In this document: piece by piece, positions 46,099-56,785 of the stretch
Numbering within the stretch: the stretch's first letter is position 1
Layout of the letters: each line of letters begins with the position of its first letter
Assembly: GCF_963259705.1 (NCBI RefSeq)
Contig: NC_081851.1
Span: forward strand, 15,412,145 to 15,476,144
Source of the DNA: Myotis daubentonii
Lineage: Eukaryota > Chordata > Mammalia > Chiroptera > Vespertilionidae
Direction of reading: 5' to 3'
DNA: 64,000 nt
Notes under the pieces: generated by a model
The model's database searches: none
The model's input: the letters and a program-made list of their open reading frames with translations, nothing else
What the model was told of the DNA's origin: nothing
Translations under genes and position numbers: made by a program

Positions 46099-46748
46099 AG
46101 TCTTCTTACTATATGGGGGAAGATATTTTGTATTTGGTTAGGAATCAATAACAGGTGCATGTGATTTAGTTGAACAAATAAACAGATAACTAAAATGCTA
46201 TATGCAGATAAATTAAAATGCCATATAATACCTGTGTGTCCACAGTGTGGTGAGAGTCATGGGACTGGCTCTGAAGGAAGGATTTCTCAAAGAAGTTGCT
46301 GATTGAACTGGAAGTTGGGAAAAGAAGGGCATTCTAGGCAGAGCGAATCAGCCAAATGATTTATGGAAAAACATGATGTTTTCTAAGTTCAGAATGGATG
46401 TACACAGGGTTTGGGTGTGGAGAGATGCTTGCAGGTGCTGAGTGGATCCAAACTGAAGGGCCTTGTTTGTACCTGGGAACTTGAAATTTAAACTGTACCC
46501 AGAAGGAGCCTGTCAAGGCTGTTAAAATGGAAAGTACATCTTCAGTTCTGTATTTTGAGAAGATATGACTTCGGTGGCAGTGTGTAGGATGTGTAGTATT
46601 GGCTGGAGAGTAGAGGGACTGTTGTCAAGGATACTGTTCTATGATAGTTCAGGGGGAAAAGATTGGCTCTGAAGAGAGAAGACAGAGATGAGAGACAGAG
46701 CTGAGGGAATGTGCAAGTCCTGAGACATCAGGAGTAAGGGAGAGTATG
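46099..46748. other. Non-coding stretch
   Basis: Intron of the ANAPC1 pseudogene. I see no exon and no transposon I can name. Confidence 0.4.
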
Positions 46749-46758
46749 AAAATACTAT

Positions 46759-46852
46759 TGGGGTGGGGATGGGAGTGGCCCGGAAGAGATTAATGCCAGG
46801 AAAGGAGGACCTATGTAATACTTTCAACAATATAGATTTAAAAAATAAAAAT
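46759..46852 (+). mobile_element. Very short L1 3' end with target duplication
   Basis: Only 94 bp of L1 3' UTR (tggggatgggagtggcccgg, tatgtaatactttcaacaat) with an A-rich tail, flanked by AAAATACTAT on both sides (46749-46758 and 46853-46862). It is a severely 5'-truncated insertion. Confidence 0.85.
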
Positions 46853-46979
46853 AAAATACTATATGCTTTTAGAGACTTGGAGGATGGGATTTCATAAAAG
46901 GAAGCTGAGACAATAATAGGTACAGCATAGATTTGGGACGTTTCAGGTGGGAGTGCAGCTCTAATGCCGGTTTTTCCTA

Positions 46980-48140
46980 AATTCAACAACCACAGATCAG
47001 ACAATTCAATTTAAAACTGGACAGAGGGCTTGAACGGACATTTCTCTAAATGGCCAATGAGCACATGAAACAGTGCTCAGCATGTTTAATCATTAGGAAA
47101 ATGCAAATCAAAACCACAGTGAGATACCATGTCATACCTACTGAGATGACTGATATATTAAACAATGAAAAAAATAAGTGAGGATGTTGAAACTGGAACC
47201 CTGGGATTACTGGTGGAAAAGTAAAAAAATGCCACTACGGGAAACCATTTGCTGTTTCTCAAAATATTTAACCTAGGCAGGGTGTTGGGGATCAATGGGG
47301 GATAGAAAGGGACATCTATAATAATTTCCACAATAAATTTCAAGATATATTAGTGGGGGGGGGTAGTTAAACCTAGAATCACCATATGATCCAACATTTC
47401 CCCTTTTGAGTATATATACACAAAAGACAGAAGCATCGATCAGATGCTCAACCCTCAGAGGGAACATAGGGGAGGGTGCGGGTAAGGGATAGAGGTCAAC
47501 CAAAGGACTTGTATACATGCATATAAGCATAACAAATGGACACAGACCCAGGGGAGTGAGTTCATGAACGGGAGTGGGATGGGGGGCAATGGGGGGATGA
47601 GGACATATGTAATAGCTTAATAAAAAAAAATGTTGAAATAAAAAGAAAAGATTTGAAAGCAGGGACTCAGTCGAACACCAGTGTTCATAGCAGCATTATT
47701 CATAATAGTTGAAATTGGAAACAACCCCAGTGTGTATGAAGAGATGACTGGATATACAATATGTGGTATATGTCTACAATGAAATATTTAGCCTTTAAAA
47801 TGAAGGAAATTCTGAGATGTGCTGCAACATGGATGAACCTTGAGGATGTTATACCCAACATAACATAAATACTGTATAATTCCACCTTCATGGGGTACTT
47901 TGCTTTGAATACGTAAATTCATAAGGACAGAAAATATAATAGAAGCTGAGGGAGGGAGAAAGGGGGAGTTGTTGAATTGGCAGTTTCTGTTTGGGATAAT
48001 GGAAAAGTTCTGGAAATGGATAGCATTGAGGTTACACAACTTTATGAATGAATGTATTTAATGGTACTGAATTTGTACACCACAAAATGGTTAAAATGGT
48101 AAATTTTACATTATGTATATTTAACCACAATTAAAAAACC
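46980..48140 (+). mobile_element. Old L1 ORF2 3' end with two nested young L1 tails
   Basis: An ancient, frame-broken L1 C-terminal region (aatgcaaatcaaaaccacag at 47101, gatgaaccttgaggatgtta near 47831) and 3' UTR. It is interrupted at about 47270-47365 by a small L1 3' end, flanked by TTAACCTAG and TTAAACCTAG, and at about 47425-47650 by another L1 3' UTR (accaaaggacttgtatacat) with an A-rich tail. Confidence 0.82.
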
Positions 48141-48593
48141 CATAAAATACCATTAAATAATTTCAAGTGATTGTTAGGCATGCTAGTGAAAGTTGAATGG
48201 CATTTCCTAGTTTATGTTTTGCAAGATGAAAGGGAAAGTTTAGTTTTTCTAAAGATTTTTTTCTGACTGTCTAAGAATGATAAGATCATTAAGAAACCTG
48301 TAGGTTATGAATACCTCTTCTGGTAATCTCTAGTTTTATAAAGGACATAAGGTCAATACAGGTTGAGCCACGGTTTGAGGTCACTTTTGTGGCAAGGCTT
48401 CTATCTAGTAGATTTTTAAATTTTTGTCTACTCTTTTCTTAAAATTTATTTACACACATAGTTTATCTTTTCTTATAATATTTATCATTAATTTGTTTAA
48501 TTTTATTTTACCTTTTTTAGTTCCCATGGTGCATGTGTTGAGCTGGTGAGAAGATAGTATATAGCTATATGTCATAATTATTTATTTATTTTT
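48141..48593. other. AT-rich non-coding stretch
   Basis: No exon or repeat recognised. Confidence 0.35.
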
Positions 48594-48609
48594 AAAATCT
48601 TTCCTTTTG

Positions 48610-50736
48610 GGGAGAAACTAAGATGGCGGCATAGATAAACACCGGGAAATTGTCCCCTCACACAACAATTGAAGAATACCGCAAGGGTCAGAGCAAACAT
48701 CGTCCAGAACAACAGGAAGGCTGGCTGAGTGTAATTTCTACAACTAGAAGAAAACAGGGGCACGCTGAGAGCCAGGGGAGCTGCGGAGGTGAAGTGCAGA
48801 GGTGCGGAGGTGAAGTGCAGAGGTATGGCGGCGGCTTGCGCGCGGAAAGGGGGTGGCGCCTGAGGACGCGGCTGTCTCTTTGAATCACAAGCTCCCGACT
48901 GCTCTGAACTCCGGTTCCAGCGGGTCTCTGGGGACCCAGGGCTCATACGGGGAGAGGCTGGTCTGTCAGGCGGCAGCGGGCGAACTTGAGGGTGGCTTTC
49001 CCTCAGAGGTGCTTGCAGCCGTTACCGGGACACTGAGACGCGCGGCTCTGGGCACGGAGAATCACCATAGCTGCTTTCACCGCCCTTTGACTCCTTGAGA
49101 CCCCGCCCCACCCAGGCTGTGGCAGAGGCTTTTGCATGTGAATGTACCTAACTACAGCCCAGCCAGGCAGACCAGGAACTTCCAAGAGAAGGCCCAAGGC
49201 CCCGCAGCGGCTTGCATTGCTTCACAGCTGAGCCTCTTCGTGGCTCCTGCTGTGTGGCCTCAGGCAGGGGTTGAATTAGCACCTCCTTAGATCCAGGAGC
49301 CACTGCACCCAGTGGTCAGAGGGGGACCATTCTCCCACTTCAGACACAGCTGATTCCCACAGCCAATTGGCCTGGTGGTCAATTCCTCCCAGTGATCCTA
49401 CAACAACCAAGGCACCAAGAGTGCACCAAGAGTGTCTACCCCAGGTAACTGGGGAGGCTGAGCCACTGGGCCCTACAGGACACCTGGCGCGCAGGGCCAC
49501 TCTATCAACACAGGGAAGCAGCCAAAATGCGGAGACAAAGAAAAAGGTCACAAATGGCAGAAACGGAGGAAAGCAAACGACTGGATATAGAGTTCAAGGC
49601 CACGTTTATAAGGTTTTTCAAGAATTTTATGGAAACCGCCGATAAATTTAATGAACCCCTCAAGGAGTATAGTGAGACCATGGAGGACATGAAAAAGGAC
49701 CAACTAGAAATTAAGCATACACTGACTGAAATAAAGAATAATTTACAGAGATCCAACAGCAGACAAGAGGATCCCAAGAATCAAGTCAAAGATTTGAAAT
49801 ACAAAGAAACAAAAAATACCCAACCGAAAAAGAAAAAAGAAAAGAGATTCCAAAAATATGAAGATAGTGTAAGGAGCCTCTGGGACAACTTCAAGCGTAC
49901 CAACATCAGAATTATAGGGGTACCAGAAGGAGAGAGAGGGCAAGATATTGAAAACCTTTTTGAAGAAATAATGACAGAAAACTTCCCCTACCTGGTGAAA
50001 GAAATGGACTTACAAGTCCAGGAAGCGCAGAGAACCCCAAACAAAAGGAATCCAAAGAGGACCACACCAAGACACATCATAATTAAAATGCCAAGAGCAA
50101 AAGATAAAGAGAGAATCTTAAAAGCAGCAAGAGAAAGACAGTCAGTTACCTACAAGGGAGTACCCATTCGACTGTCAGCTGATTTCTCAACAGAAACCAT
50201 GCAGGCCAGAAGAGAGTGGCAAGAAATATTCAAAGAGATGAATAGCAAGAACCTGCAACCAAGATTACTTTATCCAGCAAAGCTATCATTCAGAATGGAA
50301 GGTCAGATAAAGAGCTTCATGGATAAGAAAAAGCTAAAGGAGTTCATCACCACCAAACCAGCATTATATGAAATGCTGAAAGGTATTCTTTAAGAAGAGG
50401 AAGAAGAAAAAGGAACTCTTACCATTTGCCACAGCATGGTTGGAACTGGAGAGCGGATAAATACCACAGGATCTCACTCATTTGTGGAATATAATGAACA
50501 ACATAAACTGATGAACAAGGACTGATCCAGAGACGGAGAGGCATTGATTAGACTGTCGGGACTTGGAGGGAAGGTAGGGGAGGGTGGGGGCAAGGGGGAA
50601 AGGTCAACCAAAGGACTTATATGCAAACATATAGGCCTAACCAATGGACACGGACAACGGGGGGGTGAGGGGATGAGCGGGGGGGGGGGTAGAGGGTACA
50701 CATATGTAATATCTTAATCAATAAAAAATATTAAAA
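48610..50736 (+). mobile_element. HAL1/L1 chimera, copy C, full length
   Basis: Flanked by a perfect 16-bp duplication AAAATCTTTCCTTTTG (48594-48609 and 50737-50752). Starts gggagaaactaagatggcgg, has a 900-bp 5' UTR and an intact ORF1 (49527-50393). It then switches at about 50,410 to the last codons of L1 ORF2 ([14 protein letters not shown]) and the L1 3' UTR, unlike copies A and B. The ORF2 middle is absent, so this is a separate ORF1-only form made by internal deletion or template switching. Confidence 0.92.
49527..50393 (+). CDS. HAL1/L1 ORF1 (copy C), intact
   Basis: A complete 288-codon ORF1p: MRRQRKRSQMAETEESKRL, coiled coil to about residue 125, RRM with NIRIIGVPEGERGQD, CTD with RLSADFSTETMQARREW, and a stop after KGIL. 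It is lysine-rich in the coiled coil (QPKKKKEKRF). It is close to copy B, differing mainly in the coiled coil. Confidence 0.9.
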   Translation: MRRQRKRSQMAETEESKRLDIEFKATFIRFFKNFMETADKFNEPLKEYSETMEDMKKDQLEIKHTLTEIKNNLQRSNSRQEDPKNQVKDLKYKETKNTQPKKKKEKRFQKYEDSVRSLWDNFKRTNIRIIGVPEGERGQDIENLFEEIMTENFPYLVKEMDLQVQEAQRTPNKRNPKRTTPRHIIIKMPRAKDKERILKAARERQSVTYKGVPIRLSADFSTETMQARREWQEIFKEMNSKNLQPRLLYPAKLSFRMEGQIKSFMDKKKLKEFITTKPALYEMLKGIL

Positions 50737-50882
50737 AAAATCTTTCCTTTTGAAAGTATTATAGATGTCCCCCCTTTTTTATTGTCCCCTTCTAGCTCAC
50801 CACAATTCTTATTTAGATATTATTTGTTAATAGGCTATTATTTAGATGCAATTCTTAGATAAGCATTTTGTTTTAATTTTAG

Positions 50883-50927
50883 GCATTTATCATATCACAG
50901 GGTAAGTCTGAAAAAGCCTACAATAAG
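50883..50927 (+). pseudogene. ANAPC1: ANAPC1 pseudogene, exon 4
   Basis: The acceptor is TTTTAG; it reads AFIISQGKSEKAYNK. Four codons near the start (LWCD in the parent) are deleted in frame. The donor is lost: the exon is followed by TTTCTT in place of GT. Beyond it the next parental exons are absent. Confidence 0.88.
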
Positions 50928-51224
50928 TTTCTTTTTGGAATTTTATTGAACTTTTTGATTCCAAATGTATACCTCTTTTTTTCTTGTTCAAAATAAAATG
51001 AATAATTGTGGTTTTGTCTAAGCATTTTTATATTATTCATTAAAGGAAGAGTCCCACATCTCTTTCTGGAGAAGGTGCTGTGGAGACTGTGGAAATGACA
51101 ACAAAGAGCCTCAAATCTCGTGGAGAAAGTGCTTTGGAGACTGGAAATGACAACAGAGGATTTAGAAGATCACTAAAGTCATTTAGGTGTTTTGATATTC
51201 CTTTCATTTTCCAGCATTGTGATT

Positions 51225-51443
51225 ACTTAATTTTTAAAATGTTTTAATTGATTTTAGGGACAGGAAGGGGGAGGGAGAGAGATAGAAATATCCTTGATGA
51301 GAGAGAATCATCAGTTGGCTGCCTCCTGCACACTCCCTCCTGGGAATAAAACCAGAAACCTGGGCATGTGCCCTGGTCAGGAATTGAACCATGACCTCTT
51401 GGTTCATGGATTGATGCTCAACCACTGAGCCACACCTGCTGGG
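51225..51443 (-). mobile_element. Ves SINE with target duplication
   Basis: Antisense copy between CCAGCATTGTGATT (51211-51224) and CCAGCATTGGGATT (51444-51457), one mismatch in 14. Confidence 0.92.
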
Positions 51444-51539
51444 CCAGCATTGGGATTTTTTTTTCATATTCTTAGATCAACTTAATGTGAAAATGGAACT
51501 TGAATTGCTTTAAATGAATTTTTTTTTTATTGTTTAAAG

Positions 51540-51764
51540 CAGCGGTTCTCGACCTGTGGGTCGTGAGCCCTTTAGGGGTCGAATGACCCTTTCACAGGGG
51601 TCGCCTAATACCATGGGAAAACACATATATAATTACATATTGTTTTTGTGATTAATCACTATGCTTTAATTATGTTTAATTAGTAACAGTGAAATTGGGG
51701 GTCAACATAACATGAGGAACTATATTAAAGGGTCGCGGCATTAGGAAGGTTGAGTTTAACACTG
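51540..51764 (+). mobile_element. hAT MITE, complete, with 8-bp target duplication
   Basis: A 225-bp element of the Charlie type, similar to the rodent URR1 family: CAGCGGTTCTCGACCTGTGG at the left, and TTAGGAAGGTTGAGTTTAACACTG at the right (inverted repeat partly decayed). Flanked by GTTTAAAG (51532-51539) and GTTTAAAC (51765-51772). It has no transposase gene. Confidence 0.9.
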
Positions 51765-51973
51765 GTTTAAACTATTGCATATGTCTCCTTTTCCCCCCAT
51801 CGACCCCTCCTTGATCACTCCCACCCCCCTAATTACAAGGAGGCATGATTTAAAAAATCAATCTGTTTCTTCTCGGGATTGGGAATATTTACTGAAGTCA
51901 GACCACCACCAGAAGGTTGAGTCTCAGCTTTTGAACAGATCTTTATGTCTGAATCCTTTGGAAAGTTTCTCAG

Positions 51974-52142
51974 ATGAAGGATGAAGATTTGTCACAGAAT
52001 CTCAGTCTGGATTCTTCTACACTTCTCTCACATACCTGCAATCTTTTTCCTACTTCACTGGGTCTCTGAGGAGCCTAAATGGAATACTCTGATGGGAGAA
52101 GGAATTCATTCACTTGTTGACCCCCCTTGTTCAGTTGGCAAG
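51974..52142 (+). pseudogene. ANAPC1: ANAPC1 pseudogene, internal exon (MKDEDLSQN)
   Basis: Follows TTTCTCAG and reads MKDEDLSQNLSLDSSTLLS, then after a frame change HIPAIFFLLHWVSEEPKWNT and LMGEGIHSLV. One extra base near 52,130 breaks the end (parent VELLVQLA). The donor GTAAAT is present. In the parent this exon lies hundreds of residues after exon 4, so many exons were lost between them. Confidence 0.88.
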
Positions 52143-53289
52143 GTAAATACTGTGTGTAGAGTGAAAACTTCCAGGAGTGCTCAGGTGACTCAGAAATTGG
52201 CCTTAAGAACCCAGAGCATTTTTTGAAAAACACAGAATTGTTTGAAGATACTGGCTATGTAAGGGCTTGTGAGTCCTCTTTGTCCCAAGATCAGCAGGAA
52301 GTCAGGAAACATGGTAAACACTGGGGGTGACCCGAAGAGCATTTCATGTTGACAGGCTGACTGCCTGCACTGTGGTGGAAGGTCTATAACAATACCTGCT
52401 ATGCTGTAACAATACCTACATTCTAGTAGTGCTTACAGTTCAGAGAATTGCAGTTTAGCTACATAAATTGTCAACAAGGCCAGGGAATCATGATCCCCAT
52501 TAGTGATGAGAAAACCTGTCAGAGTGTGTTTCCAAGACCATGACGCTTGGTTAGCTGTGGGCTCTCTGCTGCACTTGTGCTGTCGCCTTCTGTGTCTGCA
52601 TTTAAATGGTGCTAACACTGCACTTTCACAGCCTTGCCAGCACTCTGTTTAAACACCGAATTCTAAAGGTCACACACTTGGGTATTGTGACCCTTGATAA
52701 TAAAATTGAATGGAATAAAAATATCAACGTCTGAGTTAATATTACAGAACATTTTCTAATCTGTGTGATCTTCCTTGAGATAAAGAAGTTGTATTCTGAG
52801 ACATGGCACTTTTAATTTTTTTATTTCTCTTAGGACAAATCATTACTATGATGAAAACTGTTTTATAATGAAATGATTTCCAACCCTAATAACGGGCTCT
52901 GGTATTTTTCACATATTTTATTTAGTTTTAAATCTTCACAGTGAATTAACTGGTATTTCCCCATTTTCTGGAAGAAAATATTGAGGCTCTAGAGATGGTT
53001 TGTTGAAGATCAACAACTAATAGGTAATAGAAGAGAACCGAGATCACAGTGTTTTTACAGTAGTTTCACCTACATAAAATTTGTCTAGCAAAAGTAGTTG
53101 AGGTTGCACTTACAATACTGGGCACAGGAAAGTCCAGAAATAGAATAAAGGGGCTTTGGATTTGATTATCTTTTTTCTCATGAGTATATTTTTAAATGGG
53201 AAAGTTCTACTGATGAATGCTAACTGTTGGGGGTAAATATTGTAATACCTTCCTAGTTATTTGTATTTTATATGTTCTTGTTATTGTAG
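52143..53289. other. Intron of the ANAPC1 pseudogene
   Basis: Non-coding, with a MIR-like antisense remnant at about 52,940-53,050 (tccccattttctggaagaaa). No other feature. Confidence 0.45.
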
Positions 53290-53383
53290 GGACTTAAAAT
53301 TGGAGTTTTACTTAGATCATTACTGCAAGGATTACACAATACTTTTCAGAACAACTGAAGAAGTATGCACACTTAATCAAGTT
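53290..53383 (+). pseudogene. ANAPC1: ANAPC1 pseudogene, internal exon (DLKLEFYLDHY)
   Basis: The acceptor is TATTGTAG. With the last base of the previous exon it reads DLKLEFYLDHYCKDYTILFR, then TTEEVCTLNQ, matching parental DLKLGPYVDHYYRDYPTLVR. There is no stop inside, but no GT donor is obvious at the expected end; the right boundary is approximate. Confidence 0.85.
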
Positions 53384-53929
53384 AAGCAACTGAGTCATTA
53401 AAAGTTTTGTGAACAGTATGGTGACATTTGCTTGAATTTCGGTTTTGTTTGGACTCCATGTTATAAACTCGCTTCTAAACAACATAGAGTACAGCCCAGG
53501 TGATGGGGTGTCAGGTCCTGTCACTTCTCTGGTACTCTAGTTCTTGAGGTCCCTTCCTTCCTCTCAGCCTCTCTCTCCCTTTCTCTGTCTGTGCCACTGA
53601 CCTGTTACTCTGTCTGGAACCTGAGTCCACACCCTTTTCCTTACCGCTTTAGCAAGTCTTGGTTTTGGTATGTTCTTCACTTTGCTCTGAGAGTGTCTTG
53701 GTCTGAGAAAAGATACGGCATATCGTGCTACTTTATTGTACCTTCTAGACATAAGCTGTCAAGTCCCATGAGTGGGATCGATTTCCACCTTGACATTCCT
53801 GATACGACGATTCTAGTGTGAAGCCATCAAGGTGAGCAGCAAGAGTACTAAGCCACATTGACTTCAGGGCCTCCTGATCCCATGTGTTCTCTGTGACCTG
53901 TCAAACTCTAGTATCACCAGGTCTCTCAG

Positions 53930-54240
53930 CATTCCCTGCCTGCGGCCCAAAGGATCTTTTGAAAATGTCAATATGATCATGTCTCTTCTGAAAACTGACA
54001 GTGGTCTCCTATGGCCTTTAGAAATGAGTCCCAAATCCTTAGCATGTCCGTCCAGGCCCTCCATGGACCGACCTTAGCTTCTTTTGCAGTCTTGTCTCTC
54101 CCTCACCCCTTTTCTGTGGTCACACTTTGAGATCCTCATTGGCATCACACTCTGCCAGCCCAGCTTAGAGCTGTGCCATGCCCTGTATCCCGACGTCTCC
54201 CTCTGGAGTCCGTGGAAGGCTGGTGTTCTTTCTGGCATCT
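53930..54240 (+). mobile_element. LINE-2 fragment
   Basis: Matches the general form of L2 3' ORF sequence: aatatgatcatgtctcttct, ctcctatggcctttagaaat, gtccgtccaggccctccatg. An ancient mammalian element in the pseudogene intron. Confidence 0.6.
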
Positions 54241-54912
54241 CCCATCTTTCCCCTGTCCTGCTCTCTGCTCCCATCGTTTTTTGTTTGTTTTCGTGTTTGT
54301 TGTTGTTGTTTTTTTGCAGTAACATGAAATGCTACACCCTTGTCCACCCTCAGGAGTTTTAAGGATCTCATTCAGTGTGGAAGCTGAGAATTATAAGCAG
54401 CAGATTAGTGATGAAGCTAACAGTAGGGACTCGTCTTTCTCACAAAAGAACAAGTCCACAGGTAGGTGGATCCAATATTGAATTCAGCTGCTCAGTGATG
54501 TCAGTATAAGCTCCCAGCATCAAAGAGGGGGAAAAAAATCCTCTCCTCGCTATTGTGCTTTATATCAGGGAGGAACTTAGTGTCTCAGAAATCAACTATG
54601 AGACTCTGGTGTGAACCCTTGGGCAGAACGGTCCGAATTGCAAGAGACAAGGGGCAGTTTAGTGTCAAACTGCTCCTGAAGGAGGTGCCTCAGCCCAGGA
54701 GGAGGTGGTGAGGGGAAGGACAGTGGGCACATGCGTATGGTGAGCTTCCTGTTTCTACTGTGATCACTAAGGGCTCCGTACATTTCTTCTGTGTGGACTT
54801 GTGGAGGAAAGGTATCCCGAGATTCAGGGATGACTGTTTCACAACGGTTGCCTAGTGTTTTGAAGTACCCTGTCTCATAGGGTCCATATTATCCACATAG
54901 AACTGGTTAAAC

Positions 54913-55148
54913 ATATATGTTTTTACTGATCTCAGAGGGAGGAAGGGAAACTGAACAGAGAGAGCGGGGGGTGGGGGTAGGGGAGGTGAGGAGGCTGGGG
55001 AAGGGGAGAGAGAAACATCAATGATGAGAGAGCATCATCGGTCCCATAGCCCCTAGCGCGCAACCCTGGTATGGGCCCTGACTGGGAATGAAACGGGGAT
55101 CTCTTGGTTCTGGGGTCCATGCTCAAGCACTGAGCCACGCCAGCCCGG
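54913..55148 (-). mobile_element. Ves SINE
   Basis: Antisense copy with an unusual G-rich insertion at about 54965-55005 and a head ending tgagccacgccagcccggc. Confidence 0.85.
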
Positions 55149-55503
55149 CAGCCGCATATGACTTTAAAATGAAAATTTTTTTTAATTCTAATTTAGTAAA
55201 ACTTAAAATTCACTGAGACATTTAGGTTACTTTTGTTGGATACCTGAGGAGTGTTGGCTTGGTGTATTGACCAGCTAGCTGGTTTGCCTTGAAAGCAAAT
55301 ATGAAATGAAAGAAAGGAAATGTGTCTCCCCTCAGAGCAAGAGTGCTGCTCACATGAGAACGATGAGCTTTGGATGATTGGGCCACAGCACTGAACGGAT
55401 CCCTCTTGCACAGCGTGCCTCCTTTTGAAATACTCACCAGTGGCATTCCTTTGTCCTTTCTGCTTAGAATTTTCTGACATGGTGGTTTTCGTTTCAATTA
55501 TAG

Positions 55504-55625
55504 ATTGTTCCAGTGGTGGTGTCAGTGAACTATGGCCCGTCCGGTAGATCCAGGACTGTGTACCTTGTTTCCGTACCGTCCTGTTCCAGTGGAACCATTG
55601 CCTCTCCCTAAGCTGAGTTTGACTG
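55504..55625 (+). pseudogene. ANAPC1: ANAPC1 pseudogene, internal exon (TMARPVDPG)
   Basis: Acceptor CAATTATAG, donor GTGAGT. It reads RLFQWWCQ, a stop TGA, then TMARPVDPGLCTLFPYRPVP and VEPLPLPKLSLT, matching the parent's TMALPVGRGMFTLFSYHPVP. The stop replaces an Arg codon (AGA to TGA). This is the last recognisable exon; the copy ends between here and the RalGDS-like gene. Confidence 0.9.
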
Positions 55626-55908
55626 GTGAGTTAAATTCTGGGCTCATGGAGGAAGGGAAATGATTCAGGAAGTGTTTAGTGGAGGGAGTTGTTTTGAGTT
55701 ACTCCTGTTGCAACCAAGCAATGCTCTTGCTATCCCTAGTGATTTTAAGTATGGTTGAGAGCTAGTCTAGTGGTTGTTTCTGGCCAAATGGCAAATCCAG
55801 CTAAACGGCGAGGGAAGTAGAATGCCCTCCATTAAGTAATTTTTCCTTTCATGAGACCATTTCAAGAGACAAATTGGCACTTGGGAAAGTTTAGAAAGAT
55901 ATGATTGA

Positions 55909-56138
55909 GTCTGGCCAGTGTTGCACGGTGGTTGAGCGTCCGCCTGTGAAGCAGGCAGGAGTGCACAGATGGTTTGATTCCGGGTCAGGGCACAGGCCCG
56001 GGATGCAGACTGGATCACCAATAGGGGTCATGAAGGAGGAAACCGATCAATGCTTCTCTCTCATGGTTTACGTTTCTGTCTCACCCTTTCTCCCTCCCTG
56101 AAATCAATCAAAGTGTATTTTTTAAAATATATACTGAG
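55909..56138 (+). mobile_element. Ves SINE
   Basis: Sense copy with head gtctggccagtgttgcacgg, B-box-like ggtttgattccgggtcagg and A-rich end. Confidence 0.87.
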
Positions 56139-56140
56139 TC

Positions 56141-56330
56141 TAGCCCCGGCTGACGGGGCTCATTGGATGGGCATCTCCCCTTGCACTGAAAGGTTTCTGG
56201 ATCAGTTCCCAGGGAGGGCACGTGGCAGGGTTTTGCGGTCAATTCCATGGCGGGGGTGGGCAGGAGGCGGCTGGTGCACCTCTCATCTATGTTCTCTGCC
56301 TCTCCCTTCCTCTCTCCACTGTCTATCTAT
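56141..56330 (+). mobile_element. Ves SINE (diverged)
   Basis: Second sense copy immediately following, from ctagccccggctgacggggc to the pyrimidine-rich body at 56275-56320. Confidence 0.8.
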
Positions 56331-56574
56331 ATATTGGAGGTATGATCCTTGTGTCAACCAGAACCTATACATAAAGCAAAATGAGAAGAAACTGTCACTT
56401 CTAGTAGTTTCACTTCGGACAGTTCACTAGCGTGAACATTTTGATGTATATATTTCCAGACTTTATTTCCCCATTTTATGAGTGTATACATAGTTATCAG
56501 AAGAAATTAAATGTTTCAAAACTCATTTTAAAACTGTATGATACAGTGAGCACCTTCCATGTCAGCATATACGT

Positions 56575-56576
56575 GT

Positions 56577-56608
<32 letters not shown>
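56575..56608. repeat. (GT)n microsatellite
   Basis: About 15 GT units beyond the 3' end of the RalGDS-like gene. Confidence 0.92.
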
Positions 56609-56611
<3 letters not shown>

Positions 56612-56785
56612 GAATTATGTATATGTACATGAGAAGACGTGGTCTACACGTGTTTTTAATAAACCTTATTTAATCAAAAGGAGTATTTAACTTAATGGGA
56701 CATAGTCTACATAAATAGGTGGGTACTTTTAGAAATTATCCTTATTTACTATTATAAATGTACAGTTGAGATGTATTCCTCTGAA

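Larger units (their letters stand above)
39057..55625 (+). pseudogene. ANAPC1: ANAPC1 unprocessed pseudogene (partial duplicate)
   Basis: This is a broken, intron-containing copy of ANAPC1, the large scaffold subunit of the anaphase-promoting complex (APC/C ubiquitin ligase). Recognisable exons are at 39057-39315 (initiator region), 40361-40519, 50883-50927, 51974-52142, 53290-53383 and 55504-55625. Splice acceptors remain at most of them, which proves duplication of genomic DNA rather than retrotransposition. The exons that should lie between 50927 and 51974, and between 53383 and 55504, are missing. Frameshifts in exon 2 and at 52,130, a lost donor at 50,928 and an in-frame stop at 55,522 make it non-coding. 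The 10.4-kb gap between exons 3 and 4 has been filled by three HAL1 elements and other repeats. It runs on the plus strand, opposite to the RalGDS-like gene that follows. Confidence 0.9.
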
